64,000 nt of DNA from Anastatus disparis (lineage: Eukaryota; Arthropoda; Insecta; Hymenoptera; Eupelmidae). A program made the position numbers and the translations under genes. The stretch's first letter is position 1, and each line of letters opens with the position of its first letter. Positions 23,926 through 33,949 of the stretch are shown piece by piece. A model generated the notes under the pieces. The model did not search any database. It had not been told where the DNA came from and was given only the letters and a program-made list of their open reading frames with translations. The DNA is taken from the NCBI GenBank assembly GCA_017163975.1, contig JAFFSR010000351.1, positions 4,237,501 to 4,301,500 of the forward strand, written 5' to 3'.

Positions 23926-25029
23926 ATGAGTAAAAAGTATGAAAAACAATATTTTAACCCAGCTCACGAAGCTGGCTTTTCTGGTGCACGAAAACTTTTG
24001 CGTTTAAATAAAAGTGACTCGCCTAAACGTATTTTAGAATGGTTGAGTAATCAAGATGCATATACCCTTCATAAACCAATAAGAAAAAAATTTCCTCGCC
24101 TACATTATAATGTACACATGATAGATGCAGTTTGGGAATTAGACCTAGTCGATATACAAACTTTAAAAAATTATAATGATGGGTACTCGTACTTATTAGT
24201 AGCTATAGATGTATTTAGTAAATTTGCTTTTGTTCAACCCATGAAGGATAAAACCGCTCAGGCGGTCGTAAAAGCTTTCATTGAAATTTTGTCCCGAGCG
24301 AAGGGTCGAATACCCGTATTCTTACAAACTGACCGTGGTAAAGAATTTATAGGTAGTGCTTTTCAAAAATTTTTAAAAACCAAAGGTATCCTATTCGGTA
24401 TTGCTCCTTCTCCAGATGTTAAGGCTGCTGTTGTTGAGTGCTTTAACAGAACTTTAAAAGAACGTTTATGGCGATATTTTACATACAGAAATTCATACAG
24501 ATATATAGATATATTACAGGACCTTGTACGAAGTTATAATCATACACCTCATAGTAGTATAAAAATGATACCGGCTTCTGTCACTATATACAATGCAATA
24601 CAAGTGCGTGAAAATTTGGAACATTCATGGAAACGCAATGATGGAAAAAACCGAAAAGCACGTGGATTAAAACCTGCTAAATACAAGGTTGGTGACTTTG
24701 TGCGTATCAGTCGCGCGAAGCATGTTTTTGAAAAAGGTTATGTTCACGGTTGGAGTGAAGAAATTTTCAAAATTTCACGAGTTTCTAAACGTCAAGATAT
24801 TTACACATACGAATTAATTGATCTAGCAGAAGAAAAAATTCAAGGGTTTTTTTATACCGAAGAATTGACTTTAGTAGGTAAAAATCGTATGAAAACAAAA
24901 ACTTATAAAATTGAACGTGTTATACGTTCTAGGGGTCGAGGTAAGAAAAAAGAAGTCCTTGTAAAGTGGATAGGATACCCCGAGAAATTTAATTCGTGGA
25001 TTCTCGAATCCGAGCTCGTTGCAATATGA
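23926..25029 (+). CDS. Polinton integrase (retroviral-type) with C-terminal chromodomain
   Basis: The integrase would insert the linear element DNA into the host genome. The 367-residue frame is intact. N terminus: a helical Polinton-type region (residues 1-60, DAYTLHKPIRKKFPR). Core: rve/DDE fold with D73 (ELDLVD), D136 (QTDRGKEF) and E171 (VECFNRTLKER). Residues 225-310 form an SH3-like segment (KYKVGDFVRI). Residues 318-367 are a chromodomain (YKIERVI, VLVKWIGYP, NSWILESEL), which in such elements may bind histone marks and guide integration. The stop TGA at 25,027 overlaps the ATG of the next gene in an ATGA. No key residue is missing. Confidence 0.95.
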   Translation: MSKKYEKQYFNPAHEAGFSGARKLLRLNKSDSPKRILEWLSNQDAYTLHKPIRKKFPRLHYNVHMIDAVWELDLVDIQTLKNYNDGYSYLLVAIDVFSKFAFVQPMKDKTAQAVVKAFIEILSRAKGRIPVFLQTDRGKEFIGSAFQKFLKTKGILFGIAPSPDVKAAVVECFNRTLKERLWRYFTYRNSYRYIDILQDLVRSYNHTPHSSIKMIPASVTIYNAIQVRENLEHSWKRNDGKNRKARGLKPAKYKVGDFVRISRAKHVFEKGYVHGWSEEIFKISRVSKRQDIYTYELIDLAEEKIQGFFYTEELTLVGKNRMKTKTYKIERVIRSRGRGKKKEVLVKWIGYPEKFNSWILESELVAI

Positions 25030-25931
25030 GTACTTACGAATTTTATCTTGTGCTACCCAGTAACAGTAGCATGAGATATTTTCCCGATAATACAACTACT
25101 TGTTTTACCACGCAACTACCTCATGAAATGCGGCTTCACGGTGACTGGTGTGTTGGTCTTGCAGAGATTCATATAACCTGTACTATTTCACATTTTTCAC
25201 ATAAAACTAAAGAAACAAAATTGAATTTTTTCTATACTGAAAATGATTTAAAAAAAAACAAAAAAAGAACAACTACCAAACTATATGCAATCGATCTACA
25301 CGAAATACCGTACGGTAATTATGAAAATGTAGAACAATTAGTTGAAAGTATAAATAATATTAGCTCTAACATGCGTAATCATTTAAATTTTACACGCTCT
25401 TCCAAAGCTTTTGGATATTATGAACTTAAAACTGTGGGTGATACGAACTGCGGGTCAACGCATTATTTAACAATAAGTGAAAAAATTGGTAAAATATTAG
25501 GATACGATCCAGGTACAATGAGCACCATAAAATCAGAAGATGAAAACTCTGAAACGAAAACAACAACAGTAACACCAGGATTCTCTTATATGCGATTTAT
25601 AATAGATAATAATGGAGGGTCTATAACAGGTAGCAGACCGGCATGCTTGGCGCGTGCTATACCTGAGCAGATATTTGTCTATTCGGACGTTTGTGAACCT
25701 TTTACAGTAGGGGACACACAAGCCTCATTACTTAGAATTGTTTCTTTAGACAATGCTAATTACAAATTCGGAACTACAATAGTAAAAAATTTTGCGCCTA
25801 TTAAATATATACCACTGATGAAAAATGCATTTAACAATATCGTTATTGATATAAGAGACGCACACGGTAGTCCTATAGCATTCGAGTATGGAATTCTCAC
25901 ATTGACACTTCATTTTAAGCGTATTCTTTAA
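25026..25931 (+). CDS. Polinton minor capsid (penton-like) protein
   Basis: 301 residues, intact. The opening YEFYLVLPSNSSMRYFP with TTCFTTQLPHEM and GDWCVGLAEIHI is the signature I know from the minor capsid/penton protein of Polintons and related adintovirus-like elements, thought to be a single jelly roll at the five-fold vertices. The start ATG overlaps the integrase stop by four bases, so it is probably read from a shared transcript by reinitiation or from an internal promoter. The core-protein gene follows 13 bases after its stop, in capsid-gene order. The name comes from pattern recall; the jelly-roll fold is inferred. Confidence 0.8.
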   Translation: MSTYEFYLVLPSNSSMRYFPDNTTTCFTTQLPHEMRLHGDWCVGLAEIHITCTISHFSHKTKETKLNFFYTENDLKKNKKRTTTKLYAIDLHEIPYGNYENVEQLVESINNISSNMRNHLNFTRSSKAFGYYELKTVGDTNCGSTHYLTISEKIGKILGYDPGTMSTIKSEDENSETKTTTVTPGFSYMRFIIDNNGGSITGSRPACLARAIPEQIFVYSDVCEPFTVGDTQASLLRIVSLDNANYKFGTTIVKNFAPIKYIPLMKNAFNNIVIDIRDAHGSPIAFEYGILTLTLHFKRIL

Positions 25932-26571
25932 ATGTAAGTGTAAAATGAGTCATTATATAGCATACTACGAAAATCAAATCGGTAGCGGAAACGGTGTACG
26001 CAACGTTTTCGCCGGTTCGCGCTGGCAGCGCGGTTCAGGTCTTGGAAGTTTTTTTTCAGGTCTGGCCAGAACTATTTTACCTTTTGTATCGAAAGGGTTA
26101 AGAGCAGTTGGTAAAGAAGCTCTGCGTGGTGGAATAAGAGTACTTGAAGATATAGGCGATAATATTAGTTTCAAAGAATCTATAAAAAATCGATTTGCAG
26201 AATCAAAAGATAATTTAAAAGAAAAAGCAAAAAATAAAATTAACGAAATGTTAATGAGCGGGTCGGGATATAAAAATCCTGTTTTCAATTCAGCAATACA
26301 GTCTTTGAAGCGACGTTCGATTGAAAGCATCGCAAACTCATTAGCAAAAAAGAGAAAAAAAAGAAGAAAAAGAAAAAGTGGCAAAAGGAGAAAAAAAACT
26401 TCAGCAGGTAATAGAAAAACGCTGCCAAGTGCTTTGGCGGAATGCTTTCTCATAGAGCTCTTTGAGTTTCATTAATTTTTTTATATTTATTTAAATGTGA
26501 TTTTAATATTAAAAAATTGTCTAACATTAATATTTACTCATATTGTACTTTATAAATTTCGAAAATTTATG

Positions 26572-27701
26572 CTACCCTAGCGGAAAAAAAAATGCAGAAA
26601 ACAGTAAATATCCGAAAATATCAGAAGAAAACAGAAGAAAACTGATAAAAACTGCAGAAAACAGAAATTAACTGTTGAAAAATGTCGAGATTGAGACAAA
26701 GACAACAGTTATCTTCTGATTTCTTCTGATTTCTTCAGTTTTTATCAGTTTTCTGCAGTTATCTGCAATTATCAACAGTTTTATTCATTTTTCAACGTTT
26801 TTCTTCATTTATAAAAGCAATTTGAAAAGTGAAGAAATCCGGAAAAAACTGAAGACAACTGTTATATTCTGAAAATAACTGTTGGAAAGTGAAGAAAACT
26901 GAAGAAAACAGTTATATTCTGAAAATAACTGTTGAAAAGTAAAGAAATCTGAAGAAAACAGTTATATTCTGAAAATAACTGTTAAAAAGTGAAGAAAACT
27001 GAAGAAAACAGCTATATTCTGAACAAAACTGTAAAAAAGTGAAGAAATCTGAAGAAAAAAGGTAATAACTGTTTAAAAATAAAGTAAAATGAAGAAAATT
27101 GGAAAAAAAATATTTTTTTACGAAAAAAGTGAAGAAAACAGAAAATAACTGAAGAAAACTGATAATATCGGCAGAAAACGGAAGAAAACAGTTAATAACT
27201 GTTGAAAAATGAAGAAAAGTGAAGAAAATTTAAAAAAAAAATATTTTCTTATATAAAAAGTGAAGAAAACAGAAGATAACCAAAGAAAACTGATAATATC
27301 GGCAAAAAACTGAAGAAAACAGTTTATAACAGTTAAAAAACGAAAAAAAGTGAAGAAAATTGAAAAAAAAAAAAAAAATTTTCTTATATAAAAAATGAAG
27401 AAAACAGAAAATAACTGAAGAAAACTGATAATATCGGCAGAAAACTGAAGAAAACAGTTGATAACTGTTAAAAAACGAAGAAAAATGAAGAAAATTAAAA
27501 AAAAATTTTCATTTTTATATAATAATAACTAGAAAACAGAAGATAACTGAAGAAAACTGATAATATCGGCAGAAAACTGAAGAAAACAGTTGATAACTGT
27601 TGTCTTTGTCTCAATTCCGACATTTTTCTGCCGTTATCTTCTGTTATAAACTGTTGTCTTCAATTTTCTTCAGTTTTCTTCTTTTTTTTCCGCTAGGGTA
27701 G
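26572..27701. mobile_element. 1.1-kb non-coding element rich in AGAAAACTGAAGAAAACAG
   Basis: Terminal inverted repeat CTACCCTAGCGGAAAAAAAA against its complement. Inside, units of about 130 bp repeat the phrase GATAATATCGGCAGAAAACT (27,160-27,570). Complementary stretches near 26,700-26,800 and 27,590-27,690 let it fold. It is a satellite-like MITE nested in the larger insertion. Confidence 0.75.
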
Positions 27702-27837
27702 CTGTTTGCTTTTTCAACATTTATAATTTATTTTAAATTATCAAGTAATACAAAAAAATTTGTTCTATTGAAAAAATGATATAATGTAGTAATAAAAAGA
27801 ATGATGACAACAAAATTTCTAATCTTTATAAAATGCA

Positions 27838-28282
27838 ATCATATTTATATGATCATATCTCCACAACTTTTAATCTTTTGGTGATATGTCATTTTACAGC
27901 TGTCACTGGGTAGCGAATGATGCACACTATTCAAACTAGGTTCACACCTTTTGTACAATCTTGTTCCTCTATTTTTTATGTATATAGTGAATGTGCCACC
28001 AATGCTCCAGTAGATATTTCTATAAAACGTAAATTTTTACATGGATAAAAGTTCGGAAATTTTATCCATGTAAAAATTTTCGTTTTATAGAAATATCTAC
28101 TGGAGCATTGGTGGCACATTCACCATATACATAAAAAATAGAGGAACAAGATTGTACAAAAGATGTAAACCTAGTTTGAATAGTGTGCATTATTCGCTAC
28201 CCAGTAACAGCAGTAAAATGACTTTTCAAAAACATTATAAAAAAATTAAAAGTTGTGGAGATATGCTCATATATAAATACAG
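27838..28282. repeat. Long hairpin, arms about 210 bp
   Basis: The arms are near-perfect complements; for example TCCAGTAGATATTTCTATAA pairs with its complement 60 bp beyond the centre at about 28,052. The loop is only a few bases. Small sequence differences sit mainly in the outer arms. Confidence 0.85.
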
Positions 28283-29604
28283 TTCATGTTTATGGCTCTA
28301 TAAAAAAAACTACTCTATGAATACCAATTTTCAATAGCTTCCCGTCTAGTTATACAAAAACATAGATGGTATACAAAATTTGAAGCAAATCCATCGAGTA
28401 ATTTTCGAGATCTAACTGGTTAAATAAGTAACATTTTCTTTTCAAAATTTCTTTTTCAGAATTTTAAAAATCCTCTAAAATTAAAACTACGCTATAAAAA
28501 TCAATTTTTGAAAATTTCCCTTCTTTTGGCAGTCGCAAATAATTTCCCTGCAATTTTTAGAACAAAACTATCGAGTACTTTACGTAGAATAAAAAAAAAT
28601 AAGAAAAGAAGAATCGAAATTTTTTTTTAAATCTTTAAAATTCTCTAAAATTGTAACCACGCTAAGAAAATTAGTTTTCAAAAGCTTATTTTTTTCAGAC
28701 AAAAGCGAATTAATTGTATAAAAATTTTGGAGAAAATTTATAGTATGGTTTACGCAAAATAGAATATAAATGAAAAATAAAAATTTTTTTGAAAATTTTC
28801 AAAGTGCTCTAAAATTAAAACTGCACTGAGAAAATTAGTTTTCCAAAGCTTGTTTTCTTCAGACAGTAGCGAATAAATTGCATACAAATTTTGGAGCAAA
28901 TCTATCAAATGGTTTTCGTAAAATAGAAAAAAATTAAAAATAAAAATTTTTAAAAAAATTTTAAAAATGCTATAAAATTAAAAGTGCGCTAAGAAAATTA
29001 GTTTACAAAATTTTTTATACTTTTGGCAGTCGAAATTAAGTTTCATACAAATTTTCGAACAAATTCTTTGAGTAGTTTACGTAAAATACAAAAAAAATGA
29101 AAAATCGAAATTTTTTAAAAATTCTTAAAATGTTTCTTAAAAAAAACTACGCTAAGAAAACCAATACTCAATAGCTTCCGCACCAGTTGATCGAAAAATT
29201 GAATTGTATGGAAAATTTGAAGTAAATCCATCGAGTAGTTTTTAAGATTTTATTGGCTTAATAAATAGAAACATTTTTTTTTTAATTTCAAAATGCTCTA
29301 AAATTAAAACTAAGCTAAGAAAATCAGTTTTTAAAAATTTATTTCATCCGGGCAATCACAAATAATTTCCGGGCAAATTTTGAAGCAAATTCATCGAGTA
29401 GTAAACAAAAAAAAAACCAAAAAACGAAAAATCGAAATTTTTTTTTTTTTTTTTTTTTCAACTCTAAAATGAAAATTACGCTAGAAGAACCAATTATCAA
29501 TAGCTTCCCAGCAAGTTAGTCAAAAAACTAAATTCCATGCAAAATTAGAAGCAAATCCATCGAGTAGTTCTCGAGATACAGTTTACTAACTGAATCCATA
29601 CATC

Positions 29605-29636
<32 letters not shown>

Positions 29637-29872
29637 TACAGACATTTTCTGGAAACCACTTTTTTCGACTCACCGAGTTCAAATATGTACAAATTAATGA
29701 AAAAATAGAAAAAAATTTTTTTTATCGATACAATGCTTTCTCTATGAGAAAGCAAAAAGAGACGTCGCTCGAGCGGTGTAATTAAGAGAAAAAAGAAAAC
29801 CACTGTTCGCCGTCGTAAGAAAAAAATTTCACGCAGACAAAAGTCAAACGATATTTTTAACTAAAAAACATC

Positions 29873-31198
29873 ATGGCTTTTTTACACAGTCATAGTAATG
29901 AGTGTCTTAAATCAGAGCTGTCATTATTTACTCTCCCACACACTCAAACATCTATTGAATCAAATGAAATAGTACATTATAAGCCCGTATCATCGTTAAA
30001 CGACAATGCACCTTTAGAATTTGTAATATCCAGCAGTGGAGAGAGTTACATTGATCTTGCTCATACTATGTTAAGCTTACGCATTCAAATACTACCGAAA
30101 GATGCAGAAAATAATGAAAAAGTCGGGCCTGTAAATTATATATTACATAGTTTATTTCAACAAGTAGATGTATTATGTAATAATAAATTAGTATCGCCAC
30201 CTAATAATGCCTATCCATATCGTACATATATAGAATCTCTTTTAAATTACGGGCGTGCAGCTAAAGATACTTATTTAACTACCTCTCTGTGGTATACAGA
30301 CACTGCAGGTAAAATGAATGCAAAACCAGATGCTTTGCAGGCTGAATGTAATAAGGGTCTAGTAGAACGTTGTAAACATACTTACGCTGGTAAAATAGTT
30401 GATCTACTCGGTCGCCTGCATTGTGATTTATTTAACCAAGATCGTCATCTTTTAAATGGCGTAGAAATAAGATTACGATTCGTAAGATCGAAAGACGCTT
30501 TTTGTCTTATGGACTCTACGAATGACGCAAATTTCAGTATTCACATCGTTGAGGCTACGCTTCTCGTAAGACGTGTAAAAATAAGCCCCAATATTCTATT
30601 AGCCCATGCTAATGCACTTTCAAAAACAACGGCTAAATATCCCTTGACAAGAGTAGAAGTAAAATCTATAACCATGCCTGCTGGTATTTTAGGTGATACA
30701 CTTGACAATGTTATATTAGGACAAATACCTAAACGAATAATTTTAGGTTTTGTAGATAATCGAGCATTTAACGGGGATCGTACATTAAACCCATTTAATT
30801 TTGAACATTTTAACATAAATTTTTTGTCTTTATATATAGACGGTGTAACCGTTCCGAGTATACCGTTACAACCTATTTTTACTGGTAATAATAAGCTTTA
30901 CGTTGACGCTTGTCATACGATTTTCTCTGGAACTGGCATACACTTTGCGAATGAAGGTAACGAGATTACACGTACAAATTATCCCGACGGATACTGCCTT
31001 TTCGCTTTTGATTTGACACCCGATTTATCAGCAAATTTTTGCGATCATTGGAATCTCGTTCGTCACGGCTCTATACGCATAGAAGTGCATTTCGAAACAG
31101 CTCTCACCAAAACGATAAACTGTATAATTTACTCGGAATACGATAATGTATTAGAGATCGACTCTTCAAGACAAGTTATAGTTGACTTTAACTCATAA
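29873..31198 (+). CDS. Polinton major capsid protein
   Basis: 441 residues, intact. The N terminus (MAFLHSHSNECLKSELSLF, then LPHTQTSIESNEIVHYKPV and SGESYIDLAHTMLSLRIQI) is characteristic of the Polinton major capsid protein, a double jelly-roll protein expected to form the hexagonal capsomers. Further conserved-looking blocks are PYRTYIESLLNYG, LDNVILGQIPKRIILGFVDN and a C-terminal GYCLFAFDLTPDL. The ATG lies eight bases after the core-protein stop, so both were probably on one transcript. The insertion upstream may have cut this gene off from its promoter. Family assignment is from motif recall. Confidence 0.88.
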   Translation: MAFLHSHSNECLKSELSLFTLPHTQTSIESNEIVHYKPVSSLNDNAPLEFVISSSGESYIDLAHTMLSLRIQILPKDAENNEKVGPVNYILHSLFQQVDVLCNNKLVSPPNNAYPYRTYIESLLNYGRAAKDTYLTTSLWYTDTAGKMNAKPDALQAECNKGLVERCKHTYAGKIVDLLGRLHCDLFNQDRHLLNGVEIRLRFVRSKDAFCLMDSTNDANFSIHIVEATLLVRRVKISPNILLAHANALSKTTAKYPLTRVEVKSITMPAGILGDTLDNVILGQIPKRIILGFVDNRAFNGDRTLNPFNFEHFNINFLSLYIDGVTVPSIPLQPIFTGNNKLYVDACHTIFSGTGIHFANEGNEITRTNYPDGYCLFAFDLTPDLSANFCDHWNLVRHGSIRIEVHFETALTKTINCIIYSEYDNVLEIDSSRQVIVDFNS

Positions 31199-31251
31199 AT
31201 TTAAAAATAGAATCTCTATAAATAAATGTTTTTAAAAAGAGGGGGAAAAAG

Positions 31252-31274
31252 GGCGGAGCTTAGAGAATAAAAAG
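31252..31274 (+). promoter_or_regulatory. Candidate Polinton promoter, second copy
   Basis: GGCGGAGCT followed by a TATA-like AATAAAAAG, the same layout as at 21,895-21,917. It lies 54 bp after the capsid stop and about 105 bp before the ATG at 31,380. Confidence 0.5.
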
Positions 31275-31379
31275 ACGAGTAGCGACTTAATTTTTTCAAA
31301 AGTCAATTTTGTCTGATTAAACGCAGTAGTTTGAAAAAAATTAGTTTACGTACGAGTGCTATACATTTTTAAAACAAAA

Positions 31380-32328
31380 ATGGAGTTAATTATAGATATT
31401 CAACCTATTTTCGATAAAGAGTACAAAATTATACCTAAAGAAGTTGCCGTAATGTCTCTTCAAGGAGACGCGTATTCACATTGGATTATAAAGCCACCTC
31501 ACCAATTCTCACAGCTTAATAGTTATTTACAACGGGCAAATAACTCGTTAACGAAGTTTGTGCACGATATAGAATGGTTTTTAAGGTGATACAACGCTTA
31601 AACATGTGCAGGAAAATTTAAAAGCCTTTATGAAAAGTGCTTCTCATATTTACGTTTCCGGTCGACCCAAAGTCGATTTTTTAACGGACATTTTAGGACG
31701 AAAAGTAATTAATTTAGATGATTATGAAGTGCCCAGTTTCGCAATGATGAATTCTAAATATAAAGATGAAATTTTAACCTCGTGCGTTTATCATAAAACA
31801 AAATCGTGTTTCTGGGTAAACTGTGCAGTGCATAAAGCAGCTTTGTTAAAAAAATGGCTTAACGATTTGAAAATAAAATTCAGAGATTCCATCACAAAAG
31901 AAGTTAAAGAAAATAATAAACCACGCACTTTGAACTTTGACAAAGATAAGGATGAAGGTGAAATTCTTGAAATTTTGGAAATATATGCCTGTGAATATCG
32001 TAAAAATAATCCAGTATGCGATGACAGCGATGAGGAAAACAATTCAACATCATCTTCATCGACAATATTAAGTACGTTATCGAATTATCTTGCTAAAGAT
32101 CCCGAAGAAAACAAAGAAAATGAACCATCAAATATAAAAGATAAAGAAGAAGATAGTCAAAATAATACAACTGTTGGATTGAGCCCTATCAAAGAATCAC
32201 CAAGTAAGAAAGATGAATACATGTCAAATATTACAGGCGATTCAACACCTTCCAACACTAACAGTAGGGGTAGTACCAGCAGATCGAATCCCGCGAATAT
32301 TGACGAGACCGACAGCATTAGTAATTAA
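31380..32328 (+). pseudogene. Polinton-associated protein with acidic Ser-rich tail, one frameshift
   Basis: The first part (31,380-31,589) starts MELIIDIQPI and holds KEVAVMSL and HWIIKPPHQF. The second (31,585-32,328) continues in the +1 frame with SASHIYVSGRPKVDFL and a Cys/His-containing block (CVYHKTKSCFWVNCAVHKAA). It ends in an Asp/Glu/Ser/Asn-rich tail. The change lies at the T5 run before TGA 31,587-31,589. I recall this I-D-x-Q...KE-x-A...H-x-x-x-KPP layout from uncharacterised proteins of arthropod mobile elements and viruses, but no activity is known to me. The last 116 bases overlap the protease frame. Confidence 0.6.
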
Positions 32329-32764
32329 TACAGATGAAAGTTATCGGTCTGGGACTCATTGGGTAGCATTATACATAGACAAAGAAGGTATAGGAACCTT
32401 TTTTGACAGTTACGGCCAACCACCTCAATCACCGTATTTTCGAAGCGCTTTAAAGAGAAATTGCAGAAAATATACCTGGAATACCAAATGTTTACAACAA
32501 CCAGAGTCTACAGTTTGCGGTAATTACTGTGTTGTGTTTTTACATTATATGTGTCAATTCAATTCATTACAGAGTTTTTGTATATTGTTTACTAATAATT
32601 TACAAGAAAACGACACAATAATTTTATACTATTTTAATCAATTAGTTAAAAAAAAAAAAAACATTATTCGATGTAACAAATTAACTCATGTTTTAAATAA
32701 AAATATCATAGGCGGTAGTTACTGTATTCAATCTTGTACGACGAAACTGTATTGTTTAAAATAA
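32213..32764 (+). CDS. Adenain-like cysteine protease
   Basis: 183 residues. Adenovirus-type proteases cleave capsid and core precursors during maturation. The triad is present: H49 in GTHWVALYID, D65 in FFDSYG, and C106 in VCGNYCVVFL. A Gln just before the Cys (Q95/Q96) may serve as the oxyanion residue. The upstream part has VPADRIPRI and ALVINTDES, usual for the family. The ATG at 32,213 is the first in frame and overlaps the preceding gene. An A13 run near 32,650 could hide a frame change in the C-terminal 40 residues, which look less conserved (Lys run, then Cys-rich end). Likely intact. Confidence 0.88.
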   Translation: MNTCQILQAIQHLPTLTVGVVPADRIPRILTRPTALVINTDESYRSGTHWVALYIDKEGIGTFFDSYGQPPQSPYFRSALKRNCRKYTWNTKCLQQPESTVCGNYCVVFLHYMCQFNSLQSFCILFTNNLQENDTIILYYFNQLVKKKKNIIRCNKLTHVLNKNIIGGSYCIQSCTTKLYCLK

Positions 32765-33098
32765 ATTCAAAATTTTTAAAATCTTGTGACTTTTTATTTG
32801 TATTTCTAACCCTCTACCCTAATAATAATAAAAAATTTCTTTTAGGATAAACCCAAATTCATAAAAATATATATTTTGAAAAGTTACTTTCAAACATAAC
32901 CAGTAAATTGTATACAATAAATACCAGATGTAAGCATAAACTTTTTTCTCCCACCATCTTTTTACCATTATTATATATATTTCAATGTTCGAATCTTTCT
33001 TAAAAAATTTTCTTCTCATTATACTTTCATCTGTAGCCGAGTCAACATCTTAGTAATTTTAAATTTCTTCTTCAAATTTTTCTAAAAAATCATCGAAA
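32765..33098. other. AT-rich gap, nothing recognised
   Basis: Between the protease and the six-exon gene. It should hold the promoter of the latter, but the GGCGG-type motif is absent. Confidence 0.5.
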
Positions 33099-33886
33099 AT
33101 GGAAAATTTCAGACAAACAATGGTAAGTTATTTTTCTTTTTTTTTTTGTAAATAAAATTTATAATTAAAATTTAATTTTTGTTTTTTTTTTTCAGGTACG
33201 AAGACGCGTAATGCGCTTACAACGTAGGAAGCTACAGTCGAAAAATTTAGTCGAAGAAATTAAGGACATTAATAATGCTTTCTGGGTATGTATGTTTTAC
33301 TTTAAAATATTTTTAAATTTTAAATCATTTTTAAAATATTTATTTTTTTTTCAGAAAACACATTCTAACCAAGATCATCAGCCTAGGCTTCGGGTAAAAA
33401 CACCCGGAGAAATCAACGCGACATATGACCTAGAGGTATGATTTTATTTTTATTAATTATATTAATATCTTTTTTAATTATTATATTCCTTTTTTCTTTT
33501 TTCAGCCAATCACACCAGGCATACGCATACATACAATTATACCGGTGACACCGTTGATAGAGACTGTGAGTATTTTGACATACATGTTATGAAATAATAT
33601 TTTAAAATCATTTCTTAAATATATTTTTCTTTTCTTTGATTTCAGATCACAGCAAACCGTTTACTAAAATTTTATAAAGAAGTCGTTGACAACATCGACG
33701 ACGAAATCAACAAGCCCTCTTCTGTAAGTTTTGTTTTTTTAATTGCCTATCATCATCATCATAAAATAATTAAATATTTATTAAAATTTTTTTTCATTTT
33801 AGGCTGAAGCTCTGGATGAGGAGAAATTCAGGTTTAATAACTTAAAAAAATTCAGCAGAAGATTTATTCAAAGACTAAATGCATAA
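33099..33886 (+). CDS. Small Polinton gene of six in-frame mini-exons
   Basis: Exons 33,099-33,122 (24 nt), 33,196-33,285 (90), 33,355-33,435 (81), 33,506-33,565 (60), 33,646-33,723 (78) and 33,803-33,886 (84 with stop) join into 138 codons. Donors: GTAAGT, GTATGT, GTATGA, GTGAGT, GTAAGT. All five acceptors are preceded by strong T/C tracts ending CAG or TAG. All introns are 69-80 nt and phase 0, and every exon is a multiple of three. The protein starts MENFRQTM, then a basic stretch (VRRRVMRLQRRKLQSK), an acidic helix, a proline-containing middle (PITPGIRIHTIIPVTPLIET), and a charged helical end. No known domain. It is the last gene before the right inverted repeat, only about 60 bp away. 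The splice signals and unbroken frame make it very probably real. The function is unknown; a DNA-binding or regulatory role would be a guess from the basic N terminus. Confidence 0.85.
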
Positions 33887-33949
33887 AACATGTAATATTT
33901 TGTTTTCAATATATGTATTAAAATTATTTATTCTGTTTTTATTTTACCC

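Larger units (their letters stand above)
26420..29753. mobile_element. 3.3-kb composite insertion inside the core-protein gene
   Basis: Left end CGCTGCCAAGTGCTTTGG followed by GCTTTCTCATAGAG (26,444); right end CTCTATGAGAAAGC (about 29,740-29,753). AAAAA stands at both junctions and may be the target duplication. The same left end occurs at 54,855, so this is a family with at least two copies here. Inside: a CTAGGGTAG-ended element (26,572-27,701), a hairpin (27,838-28,282), about eight diverged repeats of roughly 150 bp with AAAATTAAAACTACGCTAAG (28,430-29,520), and a CA run at 29,606. No protein-coding capacity. Confidence 0.8.
25945..29864 (+). pseudogene. Virion core protein (adenovirus pX/pVI-like), split by a 3.3-kb insertion
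   Basis: The left part (25,945-26,419) encodes a Gly-rich start (MSHYIAYYENQIGSGNGVR) and a helix (GLGSFFSGLARTILPFVSKG, membrane-active in look). A charged linker and a Lys/Arg-rich run (KKRKKRRKRKSGKRRKK) follow. After the insertion the right part (29,754-29,864) supplies another basic tail (VRRRKKKISRRQKSN) and a stop eight bases before the capsid gene. Gly-rich amphipathic head plus basic tail is typical of adenovirus-type core proteins found in Polintons. The ORF that runs into the insertion ends with about 20 foreign residues. The two parts differ by one base in frame across the A5 run at the junction. Confidence 0.8.

Noticed and set aside
25974..26453. 159-codon minus frame opposite the core-protein gene
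   Set aside because: Shadow of a Gly/Lys-rich gene on the other strand; no independent evidence.
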